A program made the position numbers and the translations under genes. DNA of 64,000 bases, from positions 1,710,892 to 1,774,891 of the forward strand of contig NW_004955435.1 of NCBI RefSeq assembly GCF_000276665.1, in the 5' to 3' direction. Source of the DNA: Chinchilla lanigera. Lineage: Eukaryota > Chordata > Mammalia > Rodentia > Chinchillidae. Of this stretch, positions 12,001 to 27,000 are shown one piece after another. Position 1 is the first letter of the stretch. Each line of letters opens with the position of its first letter. The notes beneath the pieces are model-generated. The model worked only from the letters and a program-made list of their open reading frames with translations. It had not been told where the DNA came from and searched no databases.

Positions 12001-15000
12001 GTACTGGAAATGGTAAGTGTATATGTAAATAAAAATTTTAAAACCCTGCTCAGTTTGCTGATTTTCATTATATCTGTTACATAAACAAAAACTGTGTAAC
12101 ACACCATTTATGGGTTTTATTATGTATATAGATGTGTATGACAACAGTTAGCCTGAAGTGAAGATAAATAGAATTTAACAGTAGGATTCTTAATGTTTTA
12201 CATGAAGTAATGCAGTACTGAATCTCACATAAAAAGATTTTGATATCTTAAGGTTACATTTTAAAATTCTATATGCTAGCTGTAAAAAAAAGGATAAAGG
12301 AAGTCGAGGTAAAAGCCAGTAGTGAAAAAATCAGAACATTTATTGCCTGGTTTTAGAATTACTATAAAGCTGCACTAAACAATACAGCATGATATTGGCA
12401 TAAAACAATATAAGTTGATCAGTGGGGCACAACAGTTCACAAGTAAATTCATGCAATTATGGACCACTAAATTTGACAAAGGTGAGAAGTCCATTCATGG
12501 GCAGACTTTGCAGCAGAGTGCTATAAATATTGGATATAATGCCAGGAAAAAAAAAAAGATTTGGCAGTGTATCTCCCAGTGCATAAAAAACTTAGCTCTA
12601 AATGGATCATAACCCAAATGTACAATCTTAAATTTTAGCACTTTTGGAAAAAACACGGTGTAAAACCTTTGTGACTTTGAGTTAGGCAGAAATTTCTTAG
12701 ATATAACTCTAAAAGCACAATCTATAAAAGAACATATGGGCCTTGACATCATAAGTAAATATTTCTGCTCCTCAAGCAAAGTAATAAAGACAGGCCATTG
12801 AGCGACAGAACGTGTTCATAAAGCATATAGCTGATAAAGTATATTCAGAATGTATATAACATCAGAATATATAAACTCAAACTCAGCAACATGATGCTAA
12901 CAGTAATAAATTGGCCAAAATCCTTGAACTGATAGTTCAGCAGAAAAGATAATTACAGGACATATAAGCATGAAAAAGGTGCTTAGCACCCAAATAATTC
13001 ATTAAATGCAAGTTGAAATTAGGAGATAGCATGCACACCCATTAGAGTGACTAACATTTAAAAAGACCATACTAGGTGTTGGACAGAATGTGAAAGAACT
13101 GTGACACTGAAGCACTTTTGTGAATGTGAAATTGTGGGAGTACATTGGAAAACAGTTCGGCAGTTTCTTAAAAACATTAATACACTTACTATGTGACCCT
13201 GCCATTTATCTCCTAGACGTTTATGTACTTAACAAAAATGAAGACAAACGTTTATTTAAAAACTCACATAGGAATGTTCTTAGTAATTTTATTTGTAATA
13301 ACTCAAACCTAAAACAACCCAAGTCCATGAATAGATGGATAGCTTGCTGTTTTGACACTGTGTGCTGTTTACATACAGTGAAATATGTGCAGTCGTATAG
13401 AATGAGCTATTGATTACAGCAGCAGTATTACATTGTGTATAAGATGGGCAGACAGAAAGAGTAAGTCGTTTGTGATTCTATTAAATATAAAACTCCAGGA
13501 AATGCAAAGTAATCTAAAGCACATAGATGATTACTAGGAGTTTTGAGGGTAAGGACAGTGGAGTGTGGAGTAGCAAGGGGCACAAGGAGACTTGTCAGTG
13601 GATATATATATATCATAATACATGTATATTACATGCTGTATATGTCCTAATATATTTTATGTATTATACACTATACATACAGTACACACACAGTTGCCCT
13701 TTGGTATCAGAGGGATTGGTTATAGAACCCCTCCCCACCAGGGATATGAAAATTTGAGAATGCTCAAGTTGTTTTATGTAAAATGGCACAGTATTTGCAG
13801 ATAACCGATGCACATCCTCCTTTATATATTAAATCATGTCTCGCTTATCCATAATACCTATTTCATTGCCTACACAACAATTCATTTCCATGGATTCAGC
13901 ATAGTACTCAGGGTATGTCAACTTCAAGTTTTGTTATTTTGAATTTACTTAAATTTTCTTTCAGATATTTAAATCAGTGATTGGTTGTTCTTGTAGTCAG
14001 GGTTTGCAAGGGAAAACAATACAGGGCACATAATTTATAGTATTGCTTTATAATAGTCACTCAAAGAGTCATATACAAAAAGAGTGCAGGAAATCTGTCC
14101 ACACACTAAAAGACCAAAGAATCCAGCTAAGGGCCTGGATCCTATGGTAATATCCTAGCACGAGCTCAGCTGAAGACCTAGAGCCCGTAACAATGCCCCC
14201 CACAAGTCCAGCTGGAGGTCAAGAGCCCATGACAATGGGCATGCAGGCCTGTTTCATGGATTTGCACTGGGAAGGCCCAAAGGTTAGTGGTGGAAGCTAG
14301 AAAGTCTGTGCCAACAGGATGAAGGATCTGTACTAGCAGGCCGAGGGATCTGCTCTGGAGCCAGGAAGCAATGCTCAAAGTAAGAACTGGAGTTCTTCTG
14401 AAAGGAACCACATCCATTCTCAGCTACAATGAGGTCCCACTGTCCCGAGCTCCTATCAGGAAATCCAGTGCAACAAGCTTCTGCAAGAGACTGAGCAGTG
14501 CACCATCTTCCCCTCCGGAGTCAGAAAGCCATGCTCAAAATGAGGACCAGAGCTCCCCCAAAGTGGACCAAAGCCATTCTCAGCAACAACAAGGTCCTGA
14601 GCTCCCTGATGAGAACAGCTGAGTTTATCAAGCAAGCCAGCATGACAAGCTCCTCCAGGAAAACCAACCACTCCCTGCAGCTTCTCTTCTCCAGTTCCCC
14701 TATTTTGTGTTACTGGCAACAATCCTCTGATGGGCCTGTCACACCCAGCACTGGGTTGATGCAGTTCAGCTGGGTGTTACAAGTTGACCACCAGTTGTCA
14801 GTTCACCACAGTTGTATATACAGGTAAGAGACCTGCTGGTCCAAAGGATCGCCTGTGCTCTTTTGTGATGTTGGTTTTGTGTATATACATACATAAGTCA
14901 AATTTTGTCAATTTGTACACATTAAATATGTGTGCATATTAGAATGGCCAAGATTCAGTACCCTGACATCAGATGTTGACAGTAAATAAAGATCAAGAGC

Positions 15001-18000
15001 TCTCATTTGTTGGTAGGAATGCTAAAGCTACTTGGAAAACTAATTATACTCTGCTGTATAGTACAGAGGTTCTGGTCCTCAGTATTTATTGAAAGGAATT
15101 GGAAACTTAAGCTCACAAAAAATTCTTCAGAATGTACATAGCAACTTTCCTAGTAATGGAGAAGACTTGGGAAAGCCCTGAGATATCTTGAAGTAGGTAA
15201 ATGGGTAAACAGCTCTGGTACATCCAGACAATGTACTGTATTATTTCTTGTTAAAAGAAAATGGGCGGAGAAGCCATTGAAGAGATAAAGATGAACATTA
15301 AATGCCTACTAAGTGGAAGAAGTTAATCTGAAAAGTGTACATGTTTTCAACTACAATATTTAGCATTCTGGAAGAGGCAAAAATATGGAGATGGTAAAAA
15401 AGATCAGTAGTTGCTAGGGGTTGGGATAAAGTGGAACCACAGAATTTTTAGGGAAGTGAAAATGCTCTGATACTATCACAATAAACACTCATCATCGTAC
15501 ATATCCAAGAATCGTGATAGCAGTACTGAACTCAGTGGAAACTGGGCTTTGTGTGCTTTGGATGTGTCAACGTAGGTTCATCAGTTGCAATAAATTTGCT
15601 ACTCCGGTGTAAAACGTTGATGGGGGAGAGTCTGTATTTGTAAGGCAAGAAGTATGTATATGAAAAATCTCGTCGTTTTGCTGTGAATTTAAAATTGCTC
15701 TGAAAAATGAAGTCTTTGATTACTTGTGTGGCCCTGTGTTACCTTTTGTAAAAGATATTACTGGTCTAGACAATTGAGTTAAGAGGCAGAGTTTTCAGAT
15801 AGGATACAAAAGGAAGATCTTTCTACACTGCCTCTAGTTTAGGTTGAAATACAAAGACAGGTTAAAAGAGAAAAAGAAAATTGTCATTACTGTGAAACTG
15901 TAACAATCAAAACAAAGGAGTATTACTGGATGCAAATTAAAACAATACTGAGATTCCATCTCTCCCCAGAAAGATGATTATTATCAAGAAATCAACCAGA
16001 AGTGCTGGTGGGGTTCTGGGGAAAAGGGAACACTTCTCCACTGTTGGTGAGCATGTAGACAGTGAAACCACTGTTGAAATCAGTGTGCAGATTCCTCAGT
16101 AAACTAAAACTAGAGCTTCAATTTGATACAGCTGTTCCCCTTAATATCTTCCTGAAACAGTTAAAAACACCATATCACAGCAATATGCGCACATTCATGT
16201 TTTTAGTGGCACAGTTTGTAATAGCTAAATCTTGGAAACGGCCCCAATGCCCATTAGTTAAGGAATGGATAAAGAATATGTGTTTTTTTGTTTTTTTATA
16301 CAGTGGAGTGTGAGTCAGCCATAAAAAAGGAAAAGCTTGAGATATTTCCAGGTAAATGGATGGACCTTGAGACAGTACTTTTAAGTGAAATAAATCAGAC
16401 ACACGTGTAAATACCACATTGTTTCTCTGGTGTGAGAAACTGTGTCTTGGTTATTTGTCTTCATTGCTGAGACAAAATATCCAGTGCCCAAAATTAAGGA
16501 GGGGGAGGTTTATTTAGCTCACCCTTTGTGGAGGTTGCAGTCCACACTTGGCTGGCTTCAAGGCAGGGTAGTATGGGAAAGGGCAACAGTTCATGGTGGT
16601 GGAAGATAGAACAAGCCTCTTTGCCTCCCTTACATTGTGTGCAAACTACCTGCCCCGGGGCAGGTGTAGCACTCACACCCGTAATCGGAACATTGGACTG
16701 TGAATAAATCAAAGTCTAGAAGCCCACCCTATGACTGTATGAGGCTTTGGGAGGACATGCTGACACAAACTGTAGCAAACTGAAAGTGTAAACAAGGACC
16801 AGAATATATACTAGACATTATGAAATTGAAAGAAAAGGCTCAGTTGGGAAGGGGAACAGGGATGGGGGAGGGGGGAAAGGAAGGAAGGGAAAAGAAAAGA
16901 TAAAATGGAAACGAAGAAGCTTTTGTAAATAAGGGACGTGGGGTTGAAGGGAGGGTAAGGGAATGGAAAAGAGGAATTGAGATAAGTCATGTACAGGAAC
17001 AAAGTCTCTGATAAAAGTGATCATTATGTACATTTAAAATGAACCAATAAACTTAGTATTGTGGATAGGCAGGGGAAAAAAAGCTTGTTTCATAATGCGG
17101 AAAGTGTCATTTTATTAAACCGAAATACTTAATTTGTATGCTAGCAATAACACCTTTCAAGTAAATGAAGAGAAAACCTGTGAACTGGAGAGAAGCAGAA
17201 ATCCACCAAGTTGTGTATTTTTCACATTCTTCAGTAATTCATAGGAAAATGAGATCCTCCCTCTCCAAGTAAAAGGATACAATAGAAAATTGGAACACTG
17301 CTTAGTCATCTTGGCTTTACATGCATTTAACACACTACACTCAGAAACTAGAAAGTAGCTTTGCAAGTTTACATAGGATATTCATCATGTTAGAGCATAT
17401 TTTGGATAGTTAGCTAACTCAAATGGTTGAAAGTTTGCATAGGCTGTGATTATAGTGGAAGTACATTAGAAATGTAAAAAAATGTGAGAAAGCATCAGAT
17501 AGCTAGAAATTAAAATACGCCGTTCTGAACAATTAAGGAATCAGAATATCTTAAGGGGCATATTTCTGACTGGATGAAAATACTGTGTTTCAAAATTTGT
17601 TGGGTGCAACCTAGGAGGTATGTATGAGGATGGGTAGTGTCTTCAGATTGCTGTATTAGAAAAAAGTGCAGATGAAATTTTGAAATGTCTGACTTTGTAT
17701 TTAGTTGAACATACACATAATGGTAAATGAAGTGGGGCTAAAACAATAAATTTACAAATTAAATGAGGTGATTGTTGAAACTCAGGTGCTGAATCAAGTG
17801 AAATACAGGAAGGACCTTGGTGTCAGAACAGTGTGGCAGACTTAACAGTGTTTGGGAATAAATAGGAGATTGCAAGAAGATACTGAGTCAAAGAAGTAAG
17901 AATGTAAAAGTGGGCATCCTTGGGGGCACTGAGAATAGAGAACTTCAGAATAGTTCTGGATCACTGATGGATGTGTTGATTTAACAAAGGACTTAGGATC

Positions 18001-21000
18001 TTAGCAAGATCCATTTATGTGAAAACTGCAAGAAAACCCCATGGAGAACAAAGGGAAAGGTTTTAGAATTTAGACGAAAAACTGGGTTTTGAGTTTGGAA
18101 GGTAAGTGGTTGAGTAGAAACAGTTTTTAAATTTTGTTTTGAATTTGCAAGTAAATGAAACTCTTCATATAAACAAAAAGCTTTAAAAGGACTGATTAAT
18201 ATATGGAAAATGGTGTAAAGATTTTTGTTGTGTATGTGGAACTAGCATGCATAAGTGAGCATTACTAAAGATCTTTTAATTGAGTGTGCAGTTCTAAAAT
18301 CACTTCAGTTATTACTAGTTTTACATACACAAACAAAAGTGTATGGGTTTACCAAAATGAAAGGAACATGGGGAGAAGTCAGCATTTCTCTGCACTACTG
18401 AATAATCATAGCTCTTTTAACTAAGATAAATCTAATTCTACTTCCTTCCCTGATAGAGTAATAGTAACCTAGATGTGCAGTAAGTTGAGTGCTATCCTCG
18501 CCCTCTTCCCCAGATTGATTGTTTATATGTGAAAATGGGCTTTATTGTACGATTGCAGGAGTCCCCATTTGCATAGTAGTAGTTATTTAAAATGATTTTC
18601 ATAGCACTAAAGGTGAATACTTAGTATTTGTCCTTGTTATTTGAAAAAATTAATGAATAACAAGTTAGCAGTTTTCTGTATCAGGACTGCTCTTTTGAGA
18701 AAAGAATATGTCTGTGGGTGCCAGTGCATGTTTTAAAGGGTATATGTGTATTTTGTAGATTATCTGATTTAACTTACACAGGTTCTCAGTAATGAAAGGC
18801 AGGCTGGATAGTTTCCCATAGGTTTTTTTTTTTTTTTAGTTTTAATTTCCGGAGAGTGCACTGGAGAGAAACAGAAATCCACCAAGTTTTTCGTGATATT
18901 TCTGAAGTTGCAGCTTAATGTTTTGCTGTACGAAGGCAACATGAAGAAACTGTTAGGTGCATTGTTCGGCTATTCAAGTATATATGCCTAAGAGAGAATC
19001 TCTTAGCATGAGATATGACTTATGTATAACAAATAAATTGTCAGTGAGTTTATAATCTTTTAGATACATGTGCTCTTGTCATCTAATCATTGCACCGTCA
19101 TCTTCAAGCCCTTTACTAAATCCCTTTACATCACTCTGCTTTCAGCACTCCTACGAAATTATGTGGTTCACTTATTATTCTTCCTCTCCCCTAGACTGTA
19201 GAGCCTCAGACATTAGCCTCATAATATTCACTCTGTTTCCATAGCGTGAAACTCCCAAACAAAATCCCTAATTCTTAAGTTTATAAAAAATCAGTCTGTG
19301 GATAAAGACACTTAAAAGATCAAGTTTTATAGAGAATGTTGAATGTTTTAGGGCTTGTCATAAAGTACTTGAAATTTTATATAAAATGAAGTATGCATGT
19401 GTATTTCTTGGATGTATAAATACTCATTTTAGTGGGTTTTTTTTTTTTTTTAATCTTTTTGAGACAGGATCTCACTGAATTCAGGCTGGCCTTGAACTAA
19501 CTTTGTAACCCAGGGTGGCCTTGATCGTGCATGCGTCCTCCTGCCTTCGCCTCCAGTACGGGCATATGCCACCTTGCCTGGCCATTTTAGCATTTAAAAA
19601 ATATATTTGAGGGTGTAGATGATTATGATTGGTCTGGCATTGTGTTTTTTAAATGGTTCTTCATAAAAGATTACTTATTTTACAGACATTCTCAATAAGG
19701 TTTTTATTTTAGGTCAGTTGTGGAGTCAAAGCAAGTAAATTTGTTGATTAAAATATTTTTGTTTAAGGCTCAGAGAAATCATATGTTGGTGAGGAGAGTA
19801 TGTGATATTAATGGCCACAGAATATTTAAGTAGGTAGATTACGTAGTAATATTAAATTAGGAGAGGCTCATTGTAGGTGAACGGTAGTGTGGATTGGCAG
19901 CATCATCTTTTTTATAGCATTGAAGTATGACAACGTTTTGCAAATTGAACAGTTTATAATTTTTCAGGGAAACTTCTAATTTTTGCCAACACAACTTTTA
20001 AAAAATATTTCTATGTAGTAGTCCTCCCTTACGTATCATTTTAATTTTTGCAGCTTCATTTGCCTTGAGTGAGCCTCAGCTGAAATACTTCATGGGAGAT
20101 TCCAGGTCTTGTTGGGGCTAATAGTCTCTCCCTTGTCGCAGATGGATTCTGTGTAAGCTGCCCCTGACAGTTTACACACATAGTAGTTGTAAGATTGACT
20201 TCTGGCATTGCAGTGCTTGTGTTGAAGTAACCCTTTACTTTACTTACTAGTCTCCTCAAAGTGCAAGCTTTTATTTCAGTATGTTGTTATAGTTACTCTG
20301 TTATCTTTAGTTTTTGCTAACTTCTTACTATGCCCAGATTATAAATTAAACTTTATCATATAGGTGTATAGGAAAAGAAAATGTGTATATAGGATTGGGT
20401 ACTATTCATGGTTTCAGGCCTGCTCTGCAGCTCTTGGGCTGTATCCCCTTTGGATAAGGAGAAATCTGCTATCTCTGCATTAGCCTGTGAACAGATGATT
20501 AATTTATAATGTAATTATAGTATTTTGTGATTGGATAGTTTTTTTTAATGAAATTATATTTTAATGTGTTTGCTAGTCACTTATTTTTGCATATACTGTT
20601 AAGAAATATATTACTTCACAGCAGTTTTAAGTGATAATTTTACTTAATAATGGTATTCTCTGTTATTTTGAAAACGTAGTTTTGAAGTTTTAGGAATTGA
20701 TGTATTATTCAACTATACTTTTAAGCTTTGTTTTATAGGCATTACATAAATGACAAGAATTAATATGTTCTTAACATCTAAAACTATTTTTAAATGTCTT
20801 TCAGCCAATGGTAATGATAGCAAGAAATTTAAAGGAGAAGATAAAATGGATGGTGCCCCTTCTCGTGTTCTTCACATTCGAAAATTACCTGGTGAAGTGA
20901 CAGAAACTGAAGTTATTGCTTTAGGCTTGCCTTTTGGTAAGGTGACCAACATCCTTATGCTGAAAGGAAAAAACCAGGTACAGTTCTTTCAAAGCCTATA

Positions 21001-24000
21001 ACATAAACCCCAGATTGTACATCTGCATGTGAGTTATCATGTAATAAGAGAATTAATTTTATGAAAAAACTTGAAGTCTTTTCTTAGTAAATGAATGTAG
21101 GAAACTAATACTAGTTATTCAAAACAAATGAGTTGACATAGCTTTCAAATTTTATCTTTTAAAAAATTTTCTAAAATTAATTTTATTGATAGAATTTAGA
21201 CATACATAGCGATCATATTCATCATAGGGAACCTGTACCTGTACATGATATCTTTAGTTTTCATATTTTATCTTTTTAATTCACTTTAGACTCTGATGAG
21301 TTTTGAAAAGTAGTAGTGGAAAATACAAATGAGAAGTTTTTTTTTTTATGGTGGCTCTGTTTATGGTATCAGAGATTAGTAGGTGCACTATTAGCATCTT
21401 TTTTTTTTTTTTTTTTTTTTTTGTCTTTGAGACATCCTCCTAGCATCTTATTCTTAAGTTTATTTCAGGAAGATACTGATCTAGTAGTAGAAATTAGTCA
21501 TTGAGTCTAAATGTCTTTCATTCAGTAGCTACAACTATGTCAGTAAAGCACAGGTATAATAAGAATGAAATTTTGTTTTAAAATTTCTAATGATACTATT
21601 TAATATTATATGTGGAACTTAACATATAATATTGTAGTTAATCCTACATCTGAGGTTAGCTCTAATAGCATACTTAAACTCCAGTAAGAGGTTTCTAATT
21701 CTACTTACTAGAATATTTAAATGTAATCTGAAGGTTATGTTCTAGGTAATTGATTTTTTTTAAACTAGCTGAACAAATTATATGGATAGTTACATTACAA
21801 TTCCTGATTTGTTTGATTTTAATTCATAGTGTTAAAATCTGCTACTTAAAATTTCAGGCATTTTTGGAACTAGCAACAGAGGAAGCAGCCATTACTATGG
21901 TTAATTACTATTCTGCTGTGACACCTCATCTTCGTAACCAACCAATTTATATCCAGTACTCCAATCATAAAGAACTAAAGACAGATAATACATTAAACCA
22001 AGTGAGTATGCATAGGTACATAAGTAAAATGATGTAGAACATCCAAAGAAAATGTTTACCCATTCAAAAGATGTTTCTGTAGGCATTTTCTTACTTTTAA
22101 GGTGTTTTTGTGTATTATGTACTGTTAAACATTGCCTTCATTTACTGAAACAATATGCAGTTGATTGTTTTTGATGTTCTAAATTAGTGCTAGATGAATT
22201 AATTTTGAAATTCTTTAAAGCCCTGGTCAGAAGGGGGTTTTTTCTGATGCAAGTTAAAATTTGTGTGTAGAAACTATAGAAATAGAATTTACTAGCAGAA
22301 ACTGTACAACATTGCTGGATAGACTTTAAATTACGATATGTAGTGCTGTTGGTTGACTCTTTTTTAGGTCTTAATTTCCTGTGGAAAATTCCTTTTGAGG
22401 ATGTGTTAATGATTTTCCTAAGGGGAAGAAATCTTAAGAATGAAGAGTATATAAATATATTAATGTTTTAAATACGTTGCATAAAAGATATTTAAATTCA
22501 ATACATTAAAAAATAATATAAGCATGTTTTTAGACCTAGATATGTAGGATTATTGTAATGGTCTAAAAGTTTATCTCTTAAAATACTGTTTAAGTACTAT
22601 AAATAGTATCTGAACACTATCAATACTCTTTAAATAAATTTAAATACTATTTAAATGCTAATTAAATACTATTGGTTTCAGTAAAACATATATAGCATCA
22701 GGTTCTTGTTTTTTCAAAGAAAATTTAATGGAAGCAATTCCTCAGCTTTTCATTACTTTATTTAAAAAGAAGAAAGTGACCTGAAGTCATTGTTTATGAA
22801 AAATACGGTTGTAAAACTTCTTGCCTAAAAGATGGCGTTAACATTTCAGCTGTTTTTGTTGGTTGAATTTGATAATAAACTTCATTCCTTTTGAACAAGA
22901 AAATGTGCTCTCAAGAATTTATCATGGACTGCTGGGCATGGTGGTGCACACCTATAGTCTTAGCACTTGCGAGGCTGAGGCAGGAGAATCGCTGCAAGTT
23001 CAGGGCCCGCCTGGGCAATGTAATGAGTTCAAGACTGGTCTGAACTGCGTAATGAGACCTTGTCTCCTTAAAAAAAAAAAAAAAAAAAAAAATTATCATG
23101 AAGTATACCAAAAGAAATACTTACTCTGTGTTTTTACTTGGATAATATATATATATATTTGAGGGGTACATTGTGCTGTTTTGATACACGTACACATGGT
23201 ATCGCCTGATCAGACTAATTACTGTATCTACCACCTCCAACACTTAGTATTTGTGGTGAGAACAGTGTTCATGATGGGCCATAATTTGTATGTACGGCTG
23301 CTGGCAGCTCTGATTTGAACATGTTATATTCCTCCCGGCTTGAACATCGGTGGTGTTCAGTGAGGCTTGACGAGGCAGTCATGCATGTACCACCAGTGGT
23401 TCAAGCTAGTGGGGACATGATAAAATCTATTATTTTAGGTGTTTTGAAATATACAGTAAACTGTTTTAACTGTAATTCCCCTGCTGTGCAGTAGATTACA
23501 GAAAACTGTCCCTTCTAAATGAAAGCTTGTACCTTTAGGACCCCCTCGTACCTTACTCCTGTAGCCACAGTCCTCTCAAGTTTTATGAGTTGTGTTTTTA
23601 GAGTGTACATTTAAGGCAGGTTATATGATTTCTCTGTGCTTGAGGCATTTCACTTACTGTGCTGTTCTCTTAAAATGGCATTTTATATCCCAGTTGTATT
23701 TACTGGTACTTTTACTAAACTAATTCTTGAATGCGTTCTCATTCTATTCTACGTTAGTGATATGGGGGATCAAACCCAAGGTCTCACACATACTAGGCAA
23801 GTGCTGTATCACTGAGCTGTACCACCAGCCTCATATTCTTATTTTAGATTCAAAAGAGAGGAACATACAAAAAATAAAAACAGGGAGTCTGTGAGGAGTT
23901 GCGTGTGGGAGAGAGAGACTTGTAATTTAAATAGGGTTGACCACTGGAAGCCCTATTGAGAAGGAACATTAGAATAATAATTTCAAAGTGGTTAGGGAGT

Positions 24001-27000
24001 AAGCCACACCACCCAGCATGGGTTATTCCATACAGAGAGAACAGTCAACGCAAATTTCCTTCTGTTGCAAAACAGTTTTTTGAAGTCAGATTTTTAACTT
24101 TTAAATGGTATAAATGGTAGTCAGTATTCTTTAATCATCCTTTTTACGTTACAGTTGGTCATGTCTTAGGCTTTTATGCTCTTTGAGGATTCTGATTACA
24201 GCATTTTAAAACTACCTCAGTGTACTCTAAATTGTCTGTTTCTTTTACTCTTTTGTGTTTATCTTGTTCTCACTTCTTTTCCGACCCATACTTGGTTGTC
24301 TATTCATAGACCAGAATGGACAACAAACTTACATATTTCTTATAGAGTGTTGTAGAGAGGGCTGGGGATATAGCTGAGTGGCATAAGCACTTGCCTGGCA
24401 AGTCTGAGGTCATGAGTTCAGTTCCCGGTACAAAAAAAAAAACCAAACAGAGTGTTGTAGAGTTGGATGCTGATCTGGTCCTTCTAGCCAGCACTAGCGA
24501 TACATTTGTTCTGAGCCAACAAAACTCCCTTTAGAACTTGATTTAAGGGAGAAATTGTATGTTGGTTTGTTGTTTTATGATGGGGGCTGTCGTCAGTGTC
24601 TTAGTTACTTTACTTGCTGAGACAAAATACCTGACACCCAAAGTTAAAGGAGGAAAGGTTTATTTAGCTCATAGTTCCTAGGGACTTCAGTCCATAATTG
24701 GTTGGCTCCAAGGCAAGGTGGCATGGAAGACAGGCATTACAGAGGAGAAAAAGTTCATGGTGGGCAGAAAGTAGCAAAGCAACAAGGTCCAACACAGCTC
24801 TTACTATCCCTTATGTCGTATCCAGACTACTTAGGGTGGGTAACACTCACACCCTTAATCCTAGTGCCCTTGATCTTAGCATTGCATCATGAATCAATTC
24901 TAGCATCACACATTCTAGATGTAGCCATCTCTGAAAATGCCTCTCCTACGACCACATGAGGCTTTGGGGGGACATCTAGGCACAAGCCGTGACAGTCAGT
25001 CCTTCAGAGAAGAAGAGGAGAGAGTAGTTTAGCTGTTTGTTCGTCCACTGAACTTTCTGTTAATCCTTTTCACTCTGCCTTCCATGCACTTGCCAGTTTC
25101 TTAGCTGATTCCTGTGACCTCTACTAGTATAACCTCTATTTCCTGCATATTTACTGTCTTGTCTTTCCATTTGGTTCTGTATTTTTTCTGTATTTCAGGA
25201 ATTTGATAAGATTATTCTCAGCTAAAGATGAATACTTGACCAGTGTTTTGAGTTTATTCTGTTTTATATTTACTTAATACACATTTTCATAGGATTTTAT
25301 AATAGGAGATAAATGAGTAAATGTGTTTTATCTGTAAATAGTATTTCCTGTTTCTAATTAGTTACCTCTTTCTAATTAGTTACCTCAGTGTTACTTGTGT
25401 TGTTTAGAAGTATTCATTTTTTGGCAGTATTACTGTGAGAACTCTTATACTAGTCTACTGTATTATTTTCCCTCCTGAATTTTTTTAATGCTAGTATAGC
25501 CGAGTATATGTCTTTCTAAATTGCACAAGTCCAGCTAAGTTACTTCCATATAGGAGGTCCTTTTCCTTACTCAGGATAAAAGCCCATTTGGAGATGGGCT
25601 TACATTACTTACATTTTCTGTTTTATGGACAACTGTTTGCCTGTGCTTCTGTCTCATAAGTAGTGGGAGATCTTCTAACCTGATTTCTCTTGATTTCGAT
25701 CTTTTGCTGCCACTTTACTCTCCTTTACTCATGGAATATTTTGTCCTGCCTACTTTTACAGCACCATTCCACTCCATTCTTCTCATGGCTAGTTGTTAAA
25801 TATCTTCAGATCCCTTTTTAGCTATTTCTTTTTACTGGAAAGATGTCCCATAATGCACTGAGCAAGTGAGGTTTGGGTTGAGGTCTTTCAATGCAAATTC
25901 AAACCATAATAGGACTGCTGTCTACATAACAGGTGGGCTAAAATTAAAAAGATGCATATTATCCATGTTGGTGTTAATATACAGAAGCTGTATTAACTCT
26001 CATATAAATGAACTTTCATTTACAAGTGAATGGGATGTAAATTGAAAGAACAGTTTTTTAAAACTTGAAAAATACGTACTAAAGTTGAGCATATGCATGT
26101 TCTTTAATTTAGTCCATTCATTCCCTAGTTTTGTACTTGGGAAAACATACACATATAAACATGAAAAGGTCAAAAAAAGTTCACACAAAACTGTATGTAA
26201 TATTCCAAAGCTGGAAATGACCCAAGTGTCCAGCAGCAGTTGTATAAGTTGTGTATTGATTCAGTTGTATGGCAAGAAAAATAGCTTGGAACTGTGAAAC
26301 ATTGCTATCTGTCATAAAATAATGTTCGCTGAAAGAAACTAGACCAAAGGAGAACGTGTAAGATAAAATTTCATTTAATAATTGGGAGGATACAATTCCC
26401 TTTATGTAATTGGGAGGAAACATAAGTGTAGCTTCTAGAGTACTGTTAATGTTGGTTTTGGGTAGTCGTATCATAGAGATGTCTAATTTGTGATAATTTA
26501 TTGAGTTATGCTCACAAAATTATTGTAATTATTTTGATATGAAGTTCAGTTAAAATCTAGGTTGTCAGGCCAATAATACGGTGAACAAAGTATGGAATAG
26601 ATATGTGCACGTATACTTGCATATGTAGATGGTAACTCTGGAAGGATGCCTAGCATTAATAGTGGTGATGGGTCAATCAGGGAAAGGAAACTTGGGTGAC
26701 AAGATTTATGCGAAGAACTTCCTTCTTTGTATTAGTTTGATTGGATACGCTGATCATATGATTTCTGTTTTTCAAAGACATTTCTAACAGTGGAGTTATA
26801 GTGTTTTTTAAGATGTGATTTTGTGTAAGAAAATCCAGAATCCAAATTAGGAAAAGTGGAACATGGGAAACTCAACTCATTATCTCTGGGTCATGCTCCA
26901 GCTATGGCAGAACCCAAGAAGGCACAATGGCTGCCCTGGGCCCAGCCTAACTGCTGACTGTTGCAGTCTCTGTCTTTGTTTGCCCCCAAACATCTGAGGT

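Larger units (their letters stand above)
9042..20804 (+). other. PTBP2: PTBP2 intron 3, rich in L1 debris
   Basis: 11.8 kb. Contains an ID with target-site duplication (9101-9208), an ID-like fragment (9297-9352), L1 3' UTR antisense (about 9410-9545), an old B1-like SINE (9573-9690), a long L1 remnant series (about 10560-13560, 14930-15715, 15895-17070), a Tigger end (13689-13900), an unclassified GC-richer block (about 13990-14825), a MaLR LTR (about 16441-16775), a B1 (19439-19583) and a Tigger (20016-20470). 17080-19430 is AT-rich with no identified repeat apart from a 33 bp dispersed duplicate. No exon was found. Confidence 0.8.

Noticed and set aside
14371..14827. Overlapping 80-110 codon open frames on both strands
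   Set aside because: They lie in an internally repetitive block; openness in several frames at once points to composition, not coding.
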